The notes: generated from the sequence alone by a model not told the origin. Positions 19,198-28,675 are shown, numbered from the stretch's first letter. The stretch: DNA of 45,761 nt from Oscillospiraceae bacterium (GCA_015065175.1 SVQV01000005.1:1-45761), one strand, 5' to 3'. Numbers and translations are program-made.

Positions 19198-19382
19198 AGG
19201 ATATAATAATTATTATCGCCATAGCAATAGTGATAGGTGCCGCCCTGTTTTATATCATTCGCGCAAAAAGGCGCGGAGAAAAATGCATCGGCTGTCCTCA
19301 CTCAAAGGAGTGCAGCGGAAAATGCTCTTGCGCAAAGCAGGAACAAAAAAGCAACGACGACAAATGCAACCGTTGCAAATAA
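19194..19382 (+). CDS. FeoB-associated Cys-rich membrane protein
   Basis: N-terminal TM, then CIGCPHSKECSGKCSC...CNRC; overlaps the feoB stop. Confidence 0.85.
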   Translation: MKDIIIIIAIAIVIGAALFYIIRAKRRGEKCIGCPHSKECSGKCSCAKQEQKSNDDKCNRCK

Positions 19383-19521
19383 TTAACTGTTTATAAAATC
19401 TCTTTATAAAACAAAGCTGAAGCTGTTATTGCCTGCGGGCAAGCATATCATAACGCTTGTTTCGCAATCAATAACGGAGAGCGAAGGCGAGCCTCACAGC
19501 TCTAAGCTAAAGCGAACAGAA

Positions 19522-19567
19522 AAAGAGCAAACGTACAAGATTTTTTCGTCTTGTGTGTTTGCTCTTT
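19522..19567 (+). terminator. Terminator hairpin downstream of feo operon
   Basis: AAAGAGCAAACGTACAAGA ... TCTTGTGTGTTTGCTCTTT. Confidence 0.65.
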
Positions 19568-19595
19568 CTGTTTGTTTATATTATTTTTAAAAAAG

Positions 19596-19631
19596 GACTG
19601 CCGCAAACATTTTTACACATTTGCGGCAGTC
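19596..19631 (-). terminator. Terminator for the minus-strand oxidoreductase operon
   Basis: GACTGCCGCAAA ... TTTGCGGCAGTC with a minus-strand T-run after the stem. Confidence 0.7.
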
Positions 19632-19667
19632 TCGGATATATCAATCAACAGCGGTCTCTCGGACTAA

Positions 19668-20930
19668 TCAAATAATCTGGCCGTCGTCCAATACTTCCCA
19701 ATCCTCAGGAGGATTGCCGAGGTCGATAACGTCCATGACCTGTCCTCCGTTAAGGGCAGACTGGTGCGCCATAAGACCGGGGATATTATAACGCGCGGCG
19801 TTCCAGATATTGGTGGGAGAAAGCTTGCCCGTATCGTATGCGCGGCAGAAGTCGTCAACGATGAAATGGTGAGTTCCGTTATGTCCGTTACGTACTCCCT
19901 CTATCTCCTTCGGCAGACGGTGGAGCGGCTGAATGGGAGAGGTGGAATGGAAGCCTATTCCTCTGCCTATTCTGTATATAGCTTCATCGTAATCCGAGGT
20001 TATAAGCTCATAGACCTCCTTCGGCTGAAGCTCGGCGGTAACGTCCTTCATAATAACGGTGTTCGGATTTTCGGGGTCCCACTGCGCAAGGCTGTGTCTC
20101 GCAACCGAGAATTCATATGCGCCGTCTGTTCCGTAGAACTGAGAAATATAGGTCTCGGGAGCGTGCCAGCCGACACATCTGTTTTCGCTTATTCTCGCGA
20201 TACCGCCGTTTGAAAGCTCAAGCAGCATTGTGGTATTAGAGAAGGGGTTGTTGTAGTTGTTCTGTCCGTCGGTTCCGAAAATATCTGTTCTCGGACTTTC
20301 CTTGTAGCCGAATGCCACTACCTTTTTCGCGTATACTCCGGGCATTGTGCTGAGTATCATAGCGGTAGAGTGTGTGGGGTAGAACATAGGCGGAATACCC
20401 GCAAAACGTCTCCATTCCTCTCCGCCCGAGCTTCTGAAGCTGTTCTCCATGTTTCTTATATCGTGGTTGTAATGAGCTTCGCCATAGGTAAACTTACCGA
20501 ATGTGCCCTTCTTGAATTCACGGCGGCAGAAGAGAGCGGGCGCTCTGTAGTATCCGGTCTCACCCATAGAATAGGTGAGGCGTGTTTTCTCAACAAGCTC
20601 CTTTATCTCGATTATCTCGTCAATATCTGTTGTGCAGGGAACGGCGCTGTATACGTGCTTTCCTGCCTTCAGAGCCTCTATTACCAGCTTTCCGTGCAGG
20701 GTTCTCTGGGTGAATATAGCTACCGAATTTATTTTGTCCGACGCGAGAGCCGCTTCAAAGCTATCTATAATTTCAACGTCGAATTTCTGAGCATACTCCT
20801 CCGCGCGTTCACGTATGAGGTCACAAACGTATACCTTCTCAACAGAAGGGTGCGCCTTAAAAACAGGCACAAAATTCTTGCAGAATCTTCCGCAGCCTAT
20901 AAAGGCTATTCTGATTTTCTCTTTACTCAT
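19668..20930 (-). CDS. Gfo/Idh/MocA family oxidoreductase
   Basis: IRIAFIGCGRFCKNFVPVF Rossmann motif; EALKAGKHVYSAVPCTTD. Confidence 0.9.
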   Translation of the reverse strand: MSKEKIRIAFIGCGRFCKNFVPVFKAHPSVEKVYVCDLIRERAEEYAQKFDVEIIDSFEAALASDKINSVAIFTQRTLHGKLVIEALKAGKHVYSAVPCTTDIDEIIEIKELVEKTRLTYSMGETGYYRAPALFCRREFKKGTFGKFTYGEAHYNHDIRNMENSFRSSGGEEWRRFAGIPPMFYPTHSTAMILSTMPGVYAKKVVAFGYKESPRTDIFGTDGQNNYNNPFSNTTMLLELSNGGIARISENRCVGWHAPETYISQFYGTDGAYEFSVARHSLAQWDPENPNTVIMKDVTAELQPKEVYELITSDYDEAIYRIGRGIGFHSTSPIQPLHRLPKEIEGVRNGHNGTHHFIVDDFCRAYDTGKLSPTNIWNAARYNIPGLMAHQSALNGGQVMDVIDLGNPPEDWEVLDDGQII

Positions 20931-20935
20931 AGCTA

Positions 20936-21922
20936 TTACTCCTTATTTGTTTTTTGTGTAAAATTCCACGGTTTTTCTCTTTTTTGCGTCTCAAACTGCT
21001 TGGTGTCAAGCTGCCAGTCCTCGCCCTCTCTGAATTTTCTTTTGAAGGTTTTGGAAAGAAGCCCCTTCTGTTCAAGATGAATATAGCAGGCTCTGTCGCA
21101 GGCTCTTCCGCAGATGGACGAGCGGTAAAAATGCTTTGCGGGCGGGTAAAAATAAATGTTATCAAGTATTTCCTTCGCGCCCTCGCTGTCAAACTCCGCC
21201 TCTCCGTTTATAATATCCATCCTGTTGTCAAATTTCGTAAAAGCGTCAGGCGGCATAAACGGATTCTTTTTTCCGTTCGCTCCGTTATAATATACGGCGC
21301 ATCTCCAGGCATCAAGCACGCCGTCCTCTCCTATCGCATGACCGGGGCAAGCCTTGATGCATTCTCCGCAACTGTCGCAAAGATTATATGTCGCTTTCGG
21401 CGTTTCCTCTATTTCGGCATCGGTAAGGATAAAGCAATACCTTATAAAAGGTCCGTATTCCTTGTTGATTATTCTGCCTCCGACGCCTCTCTCGCCTATA
21501 CCGCACAGCTCTGCCGTTTCTTCAAAATCGAGCTGAGCCTCCGCATTTATTCCTCTGAATATATCGGTATAATCCACCTCGGGATTAGTGCCGTTTTCCT
21601 CTTTCATTATCGTCTGATGACGTCTCTGAGGCAGCGCAAGGAAGCCCTCTCTCTCAATCAATGCCGATGTCTGAAGCATCGCAAAGGGCATTACGGTCTC
21701 CTCCAGATTTTCGACTCCCATAGTCGTATACTGATAATATACCGTTCCCTCCTCGACACCTCTGTAGGAGCCGCGGAGAACACGGAAGCCGAGTCCTATG
21801 ACCGTCTTTACATCGGGAAAAATTTTAAACAGCTCGCTTTCCTTCGGAAAGTGCTTTGCCGATGTAACTGTCACAACGTCGGCGTCATATTTTTTCGCGC
21901 ATTCAATTATAGCCTGTCTCAT
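20936..21922 (-). CDS. QueG-like 4Fe-4S reductase, paralog 1
   Basis: CDSCGECIKACPGHAI, DAWRCAVYYNG, C-terminal CGRACDRACYIHLEQKG. Confidence 0.75.
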   Translation of the reverse strand: MRQAIIECAKKYDADVVTVTSAKHFPKESELFKIFPDVKTVIGLGFRVLRGSYRGVEEGTVYYQYTTMGVENLEETVMPFAMLQTSALIEREGFLALPQRRHQTIMKEENGTNPEVDYTDIFRGINAEAQLDFEETAELCGIGERGVGGRIINKEYGPFIRYCFILTDAEIEETPKATYNLCDSCGECIKACPGHAIGEDGVLDAWRCAVYYNGANGKKNPFMPPDAFTKFDNRMDIINGEAEFDSEGAKEILDNIYFYPPAKHFYRSSICGRACDRACYIHLEQKGLLSKTFKRKFREGEDWQLDTKQFETQKREKPWNFTQKTNKE

Positions 21923-21923
21923 G

Positions 21924-22820
21924 TCATTCTCCCTTCAAATGCTTTCTGCAAGCAAGCTCGCACTTCTTGCCGCAAAGACACGGAACATATCCGAAATGCG
22001 TTTCGGGCAGGAAACGGAGATACGGATAAAGCGCCTTGGCGCTCTCGCTGTCAAACTTCTTTTCTCCGTTCAGGATAGCTTCTCTGTCGGGATGTCCCTC
22101 AAGAAAGCCTTCCTTGATAAACGGATTTGATTTGTGCGCGCCTCTGTAATAAACGCTGCACTGCCAGGAGTCCAAGCCGTCCTCGGACACCGCGTTTCCG
22201 GGGCATGCCTTGATGCATTCTCCGCATCCGTCGCAAAGCTCCCCTTCAAACGGAGCGTCGCACTCAAGCGGAGCGTCCGTAATGATATAAACGAAGCGCA
22301 AAAATGTACCGTACTCGGGGGTTATGACCTTTCCGTGCAGACCTACCGAGCCGAGACCGCACACACGCGCCGCTCGGTTCGTGTCAATTATGACATCGGG
22401 CGCGGGCTTTCCTTCCGCGACGGGACTTGCGTGAACAAGCTCATATGTGCCCTTTACCTCGGGGTTTGTCGTTTTGTCGCCCTTTATTCTCATACCCGGA
22501 ACATTTCTCTGAAGGCAGGCATCATAGCCCTCGTTCTCTATCATATTTCCGAGCTTCAAAAGAAATATCTCCGCAAAGGTCTCGTCTATATATTTTACTC
22601 CGAGACTTGTGTATGTATAAAACTGAGTCTCCGACTCCATTGCCTTATATAAGCCCTTCGGCACGGGAAGCGCGCAGCCTATTACGCATTTTGCGTTAGG
22701 GAGTATGCTTTTCGGGTCTCTTTGTATGTCTTCACCCTCAAAATACTTGATATCTCCTATGCCGCACAGGACCGCTCCAAGCTCCCTTGCCTTATTTTTG
22801 ATTATTTCCGCAGTAAGCAT
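21924..22820 (-). CDS. QueG-like 4Fe-4S reductase, paralog 2
   Basis: KARELGAVLCGIGDIKYFEG, CDGCGECIKACPGNAV, DSWQCSVYYRGAHKSNPF, CLCGKKCELACRKHL. Confidence 0.77.
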   Translation of the reverse strand: MLTAEIIKNKARELGAVLCGIGDIKYFEGEDIQRDPKSILPNAKCVIGCALPVPKGLYKAMESETQFYTYTSLGVKYIDETFAEIFLLKLGNMIENEGYDACLQRNVPGMRIKGDKTTNPEVKGTYELVHASPVAEGKPAPDVIIDTNRAARVCGLGSVGLHGKVITPEYGTFLRFVYIITDAPLECDAPFEGELCDGCGECIKACPGNAVSEDGLDSWQCSVYYRGAHKSNPFIKEGFLEGHPDREAILNGEKKFDSESAKALYPYLRFLPETHFGYVPCLCGKKCELACRKHLKGE

Positions 22821-23164
22821 TCAAGCTCCATCCTTTCTGTATCCTCGGGAAAAACATCCTTGTTTTCTACTATTATCAGAAGCGCGTCACTGCTTAATTC
22901 AAGATAGTGCCACGTACCCTTATGAACACAGTATATTTTTCCTTTTTCGATTTTTATATCCGCCGCCTTTCCGTCCTCTACGGTATGTAAAACGGCTTCT
23001 CCTTCTATAAGCGTAAAGACCTCGTCTGTCTTAAGATGCCTTTTCATATATGTAAAATCCTCTTTCGAGTAGGATTTTGCGTATCTTGCCGAGGCTACCT
23101 GCCAGAAATCCGACTTGAAAACAGAATTGAAGCCTTCCTTTTCACAGTCTATTATTTCTGTCAT
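22802..23164 (-). CDS. Small cupin-fold protein
   Basis: LKTDEVFTLIEGEAVLHTVEDG...KGKIYCVHKGTWHYLELSSDALLIIVEN; start ATG overlaps the upstream stop (ATGA). Confidence 0.75.
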   Translation of the reverse strand: MTEIIDCEKEGFNSVFKSDFWQVASARYAKSYSKEDFTYMKRHLKTDEVFTLIEGEAVLHTVEDGKAADIKIEKGKIYCVHKGTWHYLELSSDALLIIVENKDVFPEDTERMELECLLRK

Positions 23165-24258
23165 CTGTCCATCCTCCACGGCTTGCCCTTTCTGAGCGGG
23201 GTCTCGAATCTTCCTTCCATACAGCCGCCCTTTTTCTCAAGCATAGAAACACAGCCTCTTATACAGCCGCCGCATTTTGCCATGTTATATCCGACCCAGC
23301 TCGGAAAATACTTTTCAAGAGATGTATAGACCTTCATTACTTCCTTTTCGTTCGCTTCATCCGTAACGCCTTCAAGCAGGTCAAGGCTTCCGTTTTCGTT
23401 TGCGTCAAAGACCTCCTTCGGAACAAAGGGGTTGTAATATCTTCCACCGTGGGTATAGAAGGCGTAGCATCTCCACATATCTATGTCGCCCCACTCGAGA
23501 ATCTTACCCGCCAAATTGACCCTTACGGTCTTGCCCGATTTTATGTCGGGAATACATCCGCCGGGACATTCTCTTACACACGCTCCGCACTTTCTGCAAA
23601 GCGGCTCTCCGTTATACATCTCGTCATACTCGTCAAACTCGGCATCGGTAAATATAAAAGCAACACGCTGAAGCGGGCCGAATTCGGGAGTGAGAAGCAT
23701 CTTGCTCCATCCTATCTCGCCGAGACCGCAGGCAACAGCCGCAATACGGAACTGGAACTGCAAGTCGGGCGGTACCTTTCCGTCAGATACCTCACGTGTA
23801 AACTGAACGCTTCTGTGGTGGTTGGTCTTTGCCTTCGCGTTCTTGCTCACCTCTATCTGCTCCTCGGGAGAAAGGCTGTTTCCGGGGCTTCCGTCCATAT
23901 CGGAAACCACGCCTCGAGCGCCTGTGTTGCGGTAAACAAACGCCTCGTAGCCCTCGTCCTCAATGACCCTTCCCACGTGGTGAAGCACCGCAGGCGCAAA
24001 TATCTCGTTTATTCCGCCGTATGCCATTGAAGGATACTGATAAAACTGCGTGCCCTCCTCAATTCCTCTCTGAACACCTCTCGGTATTCTGAAAACAAAG
24101 CCTATTATGCTCTTTACCCCGGGAAAAAGATATCTGGGGTCCATTTCCTTCGGCGCGCCCTCAAAGCGTGACACGGGAGCAACTCCGCAAGCGTCAGCCC
24201 CTGCCTCGAGCGCCGCCTTTTTTATCATTTCAAGCTTTAACATATATATCCTCCTCAA
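23161..24258 (-). CDS. QueG-like 4Fe-4S reductase, paralog 3
   Basis: KKAALEAGADACGVAPVSRFEG, CRKCGACVRECPGGCIP, DMWRCYAFYTHGGRYYNPF, CGGCIRGCVSMLEKKG. Confidence 0.77.
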   Translation of the reverse strand: MRRIYMLKLEMIKKAALEAGADACGVAPVSRFEGAPKEMDPRYLFPGVKSIIGFVFRIPRGVQRGIEEGTQFYQYPSMAYGGINEIFAPAVLHHVGRVIEDEGYEAFVYRNTGARGVVSDMDGSPGNSLSPEEQIEVSKNAKAKTNHHRSVQFTREVSDGKVPPDLQFQFRIAAVACGLGEIGWSKMLLTPEFGPLQRVAFIFTDAEFDEYDEMYNGEPLCRKCGACVRECPGGCIPDIKSGKTVRVNLAGKILEWGDIDMWRCYAFYTHGGRYYNPFVPKEVFDANENGSLDLLEGVTDEANEKEVMKVYTSLEKYFPSWVGYNMAKCGGCIRGCVSMLEKKGGCMEGRFETPLRKGKPWRMDR

Positions 24259-25237
24259 GCTTTATCAATGCGTCATCTATATTTTCGTATATAAGTTTAT
24301 CTTCTCTGAGCGTTGCTTTTATATCACTGTTTTCAAGGAAATAGGGATATATCGCGCCCGTATGGTTTGGCTCAAGCAGCGCAAGCGCGCTTCCCGTGAA
24401 GCGTTTCTTTTCTATGTATGCCTCCAGAATTTTTGCGGGTTTTTCATTTACTCTCGTCGCAAGCTTAAGAGCGGGAAAAAGTCCCTCATAGAGATAAACG
24501 TCCTCAGGTCTTATGAAGCTCGTATATTCAAGTATCTTACTTAAGTTATCCCGGTTTTTCAGATATTTACGGCACACTCCCTCAAAAACGAAGCCGTTAT
24601 CCATAGCGGATATCTCGCCTTCATGGGAAACGAGATTGTCGTGAAAGGTATGCGCCGAGCAGTTGTTCAGGCAGCCGCTGTTCGCCAGCGCGTAAAGCGT
24701 TTTGCCGTTAGAGTCACACCAAGCTTTAAGCTTTTTTATTTCCGAAAAGTCACGGTTAAGCTCCCTCTTTAAATAAAAGCTGTCAAAAGCGTCCTTTACG
24801 TACTCCATGCCCTCGATGCTTCCTATGCACATATTTACCGACGCGCGCACATCTATGCCTTCAAAGTTGTTCTTGATGAAGGCGGCAATAACAGGTGAGG
24901 TAGTTGTCACCGATTTCAAGCCGAAGGCGGTTTTTATAAAATCCACCGCATCCCCTACCTTTTCAAAAAAGGCACGAGAGAGACTGTCCTTACCGTAGCA
25001 GGTGGCGTTAAAGAGCAGATTGAGAGCGATATTTTCAAGAGAAAGCCTTTTTAAGTCCTCATTCTGCTTGCTCTGCGCCTCCCACGGAAGCATTCCCTTC
25101 TGGTTCAACTGACTGTTTCTTCCGTTTGGAAAATCGCCAAAGGAAAAATACACCTCATAGATATCATCTTTATATTTTATTATGCTGTCAAGAAAATCCG
25201 AATCCCCGAACAGCTGATATCCGACAGAAAATTTCAG
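24230..25237 (-). CDS. Peptidase U32-like protein (uncharacterised)
   Basis: ALANSGCLNNCSAHTFHDNL Cys motif typical of U32-like proteins; likely start at CTG 25237 after GGGAGGA (coded from KFSVGYQLFGD). Confidence 0.65.
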   Translation of the reverse strand: MKFSVGYQLFGDSDFLDSIIKYKDDIYEVYFSFGDFPNGRNSQLNQKGMLPWEAQSKQNEDLKRLSLENIALNLLFNATCYGKDSLSRAFFEKVGDAVDFIKTAFGLKSVTTTSPVIAAFIKNNFEGIDVRASVNMCIGSIEGMEYVKDAFDSFYLKRELNRDFSEIKKLKAWCDSNGKTLYALANSGCLNNCSAHTFHDNLVSHEGEISAMDNGFVFEGVCRKYLKNRDNLSKILEYTSFIRPEDVYLYEGLFPALKLATRVNEKPAKILEAYIEKKRFTGSALALLEPNHTGAIYPYFLENSDIKATLREDKLIYENIDDALIKLEEDIYVKA

Positions 25238-25266
25238 AAATATTCCTCCCAACATTTTGTTCTGTA

Positions 25267-25295
25267 TTGACAATATCACATTTTTGTGATAAAAT
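25267..25295 (+). promoter_or_regulatory. AraC-gene promoter with palindromic operator in the spacer
   Basis: TTGACA, 17-nt spacer, TAAAAT; TATCACA-TTTT-TGTGATA at 25274-25291. Confidence 0.7.
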
Positions 25296-25347
25296 GTGTA
25301 AAAAAACATACGAAAAATATTAAAAAACAAAGAAACGGAACAAAAAA

Positions 25348-26202
25348 ATGAAGTTATCCGACTTAAATCCTCATATAAGGTATGCCTCTCGGCTTTATTA
25401 CAGCGTATTTGAAAACAAAAAACAGTTCAGCATCTGTTACGATTGCCGCCTGTTTTTTCTGGAAAACGCCAAGGGATATGTTGTGGCTAACGGAGAAAAA
25501 TATGATATTTCAAACGGAAGCGTTTTATACTTTCCGCCGCTGACGAAATACCGATTCCACTTCACAAAAACGAAGGACTTCAGCATAACAGTTCTGGATT
25601 TTGACCTGATAAACGATTTTTCTTACATTGAGAACTCGCTCAACACCGCGACCGAGGATGCCTTTGTTTCGGACAAGGCGCCGGTCTATCCCATAAACGA
25701 GGCGCTCGCCAAGCCTATAGCGAAGGAGCTTATTAAGATCAAGCCCTCTCTCAGGCAGTGCTGCGAATATTTTTTGCTGAAAAACGAGCTTTACCGTGAA
25801 AGCTCCTCGGCTCTTCTCAAGCTCTGCCTGCTTGAGCTTATACGCAACTCTTCAAAAAAGAGCTCCTATTCCGAGCTGTGCAAGAATGTATCGGACTACA
25901 TTTACAATAACTACGCAAACAGAGAGCTTACGAACACCGCAATTGCCGAGGCTTTTGGTTATCACCCGTATCATTTAAACCAGGTGATGAAGGAAGCGAC
26001 AGGCAAGTCGCTTCACAGGCATCTGACCGACACCCGAATAAACGGCGCGAAAAATTATCTCCTCACAACTCCGTACAGCATCGAAGAAATCTCCTGGAAA
26101 AGCGGCTTTTCTTCAACGAGCTATTTTATAAAAGCCTTCAAGGACAGCGTGGGAATGACTCCGAAAAAATACCGACAGGCTTATTTCTATACGGAATTAT
26201 AA
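25348..26202 (+). CDS. AraC family transcriptional regulator
   Basis: C-terminal double HTH: ANRELTNTAIAEAFGYHPYHLNQVMKEATGKSLHRHL...SIEEISWKSGFSSTSYFIKAFKDSVGMTPKKYR. Confidence 0.93.
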   Translation: MKLSDLNPHIRYASRLYYSVFENKKQFSICYDCRLFFLENAKGYVVANGEKYDISNGSVLYFPPLTKYRFHFTKTKDFSITVLDFDLINDFSYIENSLNTATEDAFVSDKAPVYPINEALAKPIAKELIKIKPSLRQCCEYFLLKNELYRESSSALLKLCLLELIRNSSKKSSYSELCKNVSDYIYNNYANRELTNTAIAEAFGYHPYHLNQVMKEATGKSLHRHLTDTRINGAKNYLLTTPYSIEEISWKSGFSSTSYFIKAFKDSVGMTPKKYRQAYFYTEL

Positions 26203-26224
26203 ATTCATTTCCTCTGGATAAAAT

Positions 26225-27031
26225 TTATTGCTCCGATGTCATTTTTCTGTACCGCAGAGGAGATGCTCCGTAGGCGAGTCCGAATTCCTTTATGAAGTGA
26301 GACACCGAGGCGTAGCCCAAAAGCTCGGATATCTCTCCGACCGAGATATCTCCGTATGTAAGATAATCCCGCGCCCTCTCTAACCGAAGCCGCTTACAGT
26401 AGACAGCAGGTGCTTCTCCCATGCTCTCTTTAAAGATACGTCGGAAGTACACCTCGCTTATATGGCACTCGTATGCAAGAGATGCGACTGTAGGTATTGC
26501 CCCCGTTGCCTCAGAGAGCCGTCGCAGAGCAGGCTGTATCACCGAAGGAACAGACGCGCGCGGATGCGAGCAAAGCGAATTTAATATCTCAAGCATCAAG
26601 ATCCGCCTTTCGAGCGGAGAACGCTCGGACACCGACAAGGCTCGCCTGAAAAGTATAGGCGCCGACGGCACCTCTGCCTGTCTGAAAACCAATATTTTGT
26701 CCGAGAGCGCAATTTCCTCTCCCGCATCGCCGTAAAGAGAAAAGTTTATGCCTACCGTATGAGAACAGTTATCCCGAAAATCCGAAAGGACTGCCCGATA
26801 TTCACTTCCGACAGGCGTATAGACAACATCGCCCGAGCCTGCGCTGATGCGCCTCCCCGACTTGTCGGTATAGCTTATACTGCATCCGTCAAGATAGAGG
26901 AGCAGATGCTGCTTTTTCGGAAGTCCGATGCACTGAAAGCTGCGTGTGGTGCGCCAATATTGCGCCAGAGCATTTATGAAATTAACTCCAAACTCACGCT
27001 CAGAAAGCGTGTCTACGGGATATATCTCCAC
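26225..27031 (-). CDS. AraC family transcriptional regulator
   Basis: PTVASLAYECHISEVYFRRIFKESMGEAPAVYCKRLRLERARDYL...ISELLGYASVSHFIKEFGLAYGASPLRYR. Confidence 0.93.
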   Translation of the reverse strand: MEIYPVDTLSEREFGVNFINALAQYWRTTRSFQCIGLPKKQHLLLYLDGCSISYTDKSGRRISAGSGDVVYTPVGSEYRAVLSDFRDNCSHTVGINFSLYGDAGEEIALSDKILVFRQAEVPSAPILFRRALSVSERSPLERRILMLEILNSLCSHPRASVPSVIQPALRRLSEATGAIPTVASLAYECHISEVYFRRIFKESMGEAPAVYCKRLRLERARDYLTYGDISVGEISELLGYASVSHFIKEFGLAYGASPLRYRKMTSEQ

Positions 27032-27232
27032 AATATCACCTCGTTTTTTGTTTTGTAAATTAAAGTTTACAATAATGCCGTGTAGCCGTGTTACGGCTTT
27101 TTTTAATTATATCGCCTTGAAGCTTTTTTGTCAAGCACATCAGTATCGAAAAACGATATTTTTTGACAGATATGTGTATAGTATTTTTTCCTTCCTTCTG
27201 CTATACTGATAAAAAAGAACGGAGGTTTTTTT

Positions 27233-28675
27233 ATGAAGCAGACAGACTGGAAAATCATTTATTCATCCTATGAAGGAGTGGCAAAGCGCGCGATTCAGCT
27301 TCTTTCGCGAGAGGCGGGCGGTCTCATCATCCGAGAGCCTGATGTATATTCAATATACACCCTGCCTGTAGAAAAGGAAGGCTGTGAGATTTCGAAGAAC
27401 GCTTTTTTTGTCGGTCTTTATGCCGACAGTCCGACTATCCGCCAATTTGTCAAGGAGGACGAGCTGCCCGAGGACGGATTTATCGTCAGAATTACGGAGA
27501 ACCCGAATGACCCCGATGGACGGTTCGTTATTCTTTCCGCTCATAACGAAAAGGAGCTTTACTATGCTGTAGTCAGCTTCCTCGACGATTACATCCCGGG
27601 CTATGCGCCTAACCACAACCCAAACTATATGCCCGACCTTATTTTCGATTCTCCTCTCGGCATTTACAGCTATACCGAGCGTCCTTCGTTTGAGACACGG
27701 AGCGTTTTCACCTGGGGACATTCCTTCAACGATTACCGCGCCTATATTGAAAACATGGCTCGTATGAAGCTGAACGAGGTCATTATCTGGAACGATTATC
27801 TCCCTCTCAACATAGATGATATAATCGAATATGCCCACTCGTTCGGAATCCGTGTAATTCTCGGATATTCTTGGGGTTGGCGCGAAATTTCCAACAAAGC
27901 CGAGATAATCACCGACGAGGAGCTTACCGCGCTTCGTGAGAAGATCATTTCCCAATATGTAAACGTTTATGCGAAAACCAATTGCGACGGCATCTATTTT
28001 CAGTCGTTTACCGAACGAAAGGACGAGATAGTGAACGGTAAGCCTATCGCAAGGATAGTGACCGAATTTGTAAACGAAACATCTGATGCGCTTTTCAAGC
28101 TGAAGCCCGACCTGCGCCTCCAGTTCGGTCTGCACGCCACCTCTGTAAAGAGCTGGCTGTCGGAAATAGCCAAAGTAGACCCACGTATTGAAATTCTCTT
28201 CGAGGATTGCGGCGCCTTTCCGTTCAGTTATATCTCGGCAATGCCCGAAGAAAACGCCTTCCGCGAAACGCTTGACTTTGTAGAAAAGCTCCTTTCCCTC
28301 CGTGACGGCGCGGGCGTCGGTCTCGTGTTCAAGAGCGTTATGATGCTCGACTGGGGACGCTTCGCTATGCAGCGCGGTCCGTACATTATGGGCGACAACT
28401 CAAAGAGAATAGCCGAGCATGACCGCCGTATCCGCGCAAACTCCTGGCGCCGCTATTCTGCCGACTGGTTTGTGGGCGGTCACAAGGCGCACGAGCTTCT
28501 TACCTTTATAAAGGAGCATAGCAATGGCAAGGTCAACATCTGCCTTGCAGGCACCTTTGACGGCGGTATATATCTGCCCGAGGCTCTCTGCGCTCAGATG
28601 ACACGCCGCTTATACGAGGATTTTCCGACTACCCTGCGCCGAGTGACCCGCCGCCCCTCGCTGACAGTCGATTAA
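27233..28675 (+). CDS. Putative glycoside hydrolase with small N-terminal alpha/beta domain and TIM barrel (GH20/GH67-like layout)
   Basis: AHNEKELYYAVVSFLDDYIPGYAP then FETRSVFTWGHSFNDYRAYIENMARMKLNEVIIWND and barrel-like pattern; RBS ACGGAGG. Confidence 0.5.
   Translation: MKQTDWKIIYSSYEGVAKRAIQLLSREAGGLIIREPDVYSIYTLPVEKEGCEISKNAFFVGLYADSPTIRQFVKEDELPEDGFIVRITENPNDPDGRFVILSAHNEKELYYAVVSFLDDYIPGYAPNHNPNYMPDLIFDSPLGIYSYTERPSFETRSVFTWGHSFNDYRAYIENMARMKLNEVIIWNDYLPLNIDDIIEYAHSFGIRVILGYSWGWREISNKAEIITDEELTALREKIISQYVNVYAKTNCDGIYFQSFTERKDEIVNGKPIARIVTEFVNETSDALFKLKPDLRLQFGLHATSVKSWLSEIAKVDPRIEILFEDCGAFPFSYISAMPEENAFRETLDFVEKLLSLRDGAGVGLVFKSVMMLDWGRFAMQRGPYIMGDNSKRIAEHDRRIRANSWRRYSADWFVGGHKAHELLTFIKEHSNGKVNICLAGTFDGGIYLPEALCAQMTRRLYEDFPTTLRRVTRRPSLTVD

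Noticed and set aside
20954-22078. 374-aa plus-strand ORF antisense to the QueG-like genes
   Set aside because: Opposite strand of well-supported 4Fe-4S reductase genes, no RBS or recognisable domain; typical shadow ORF.
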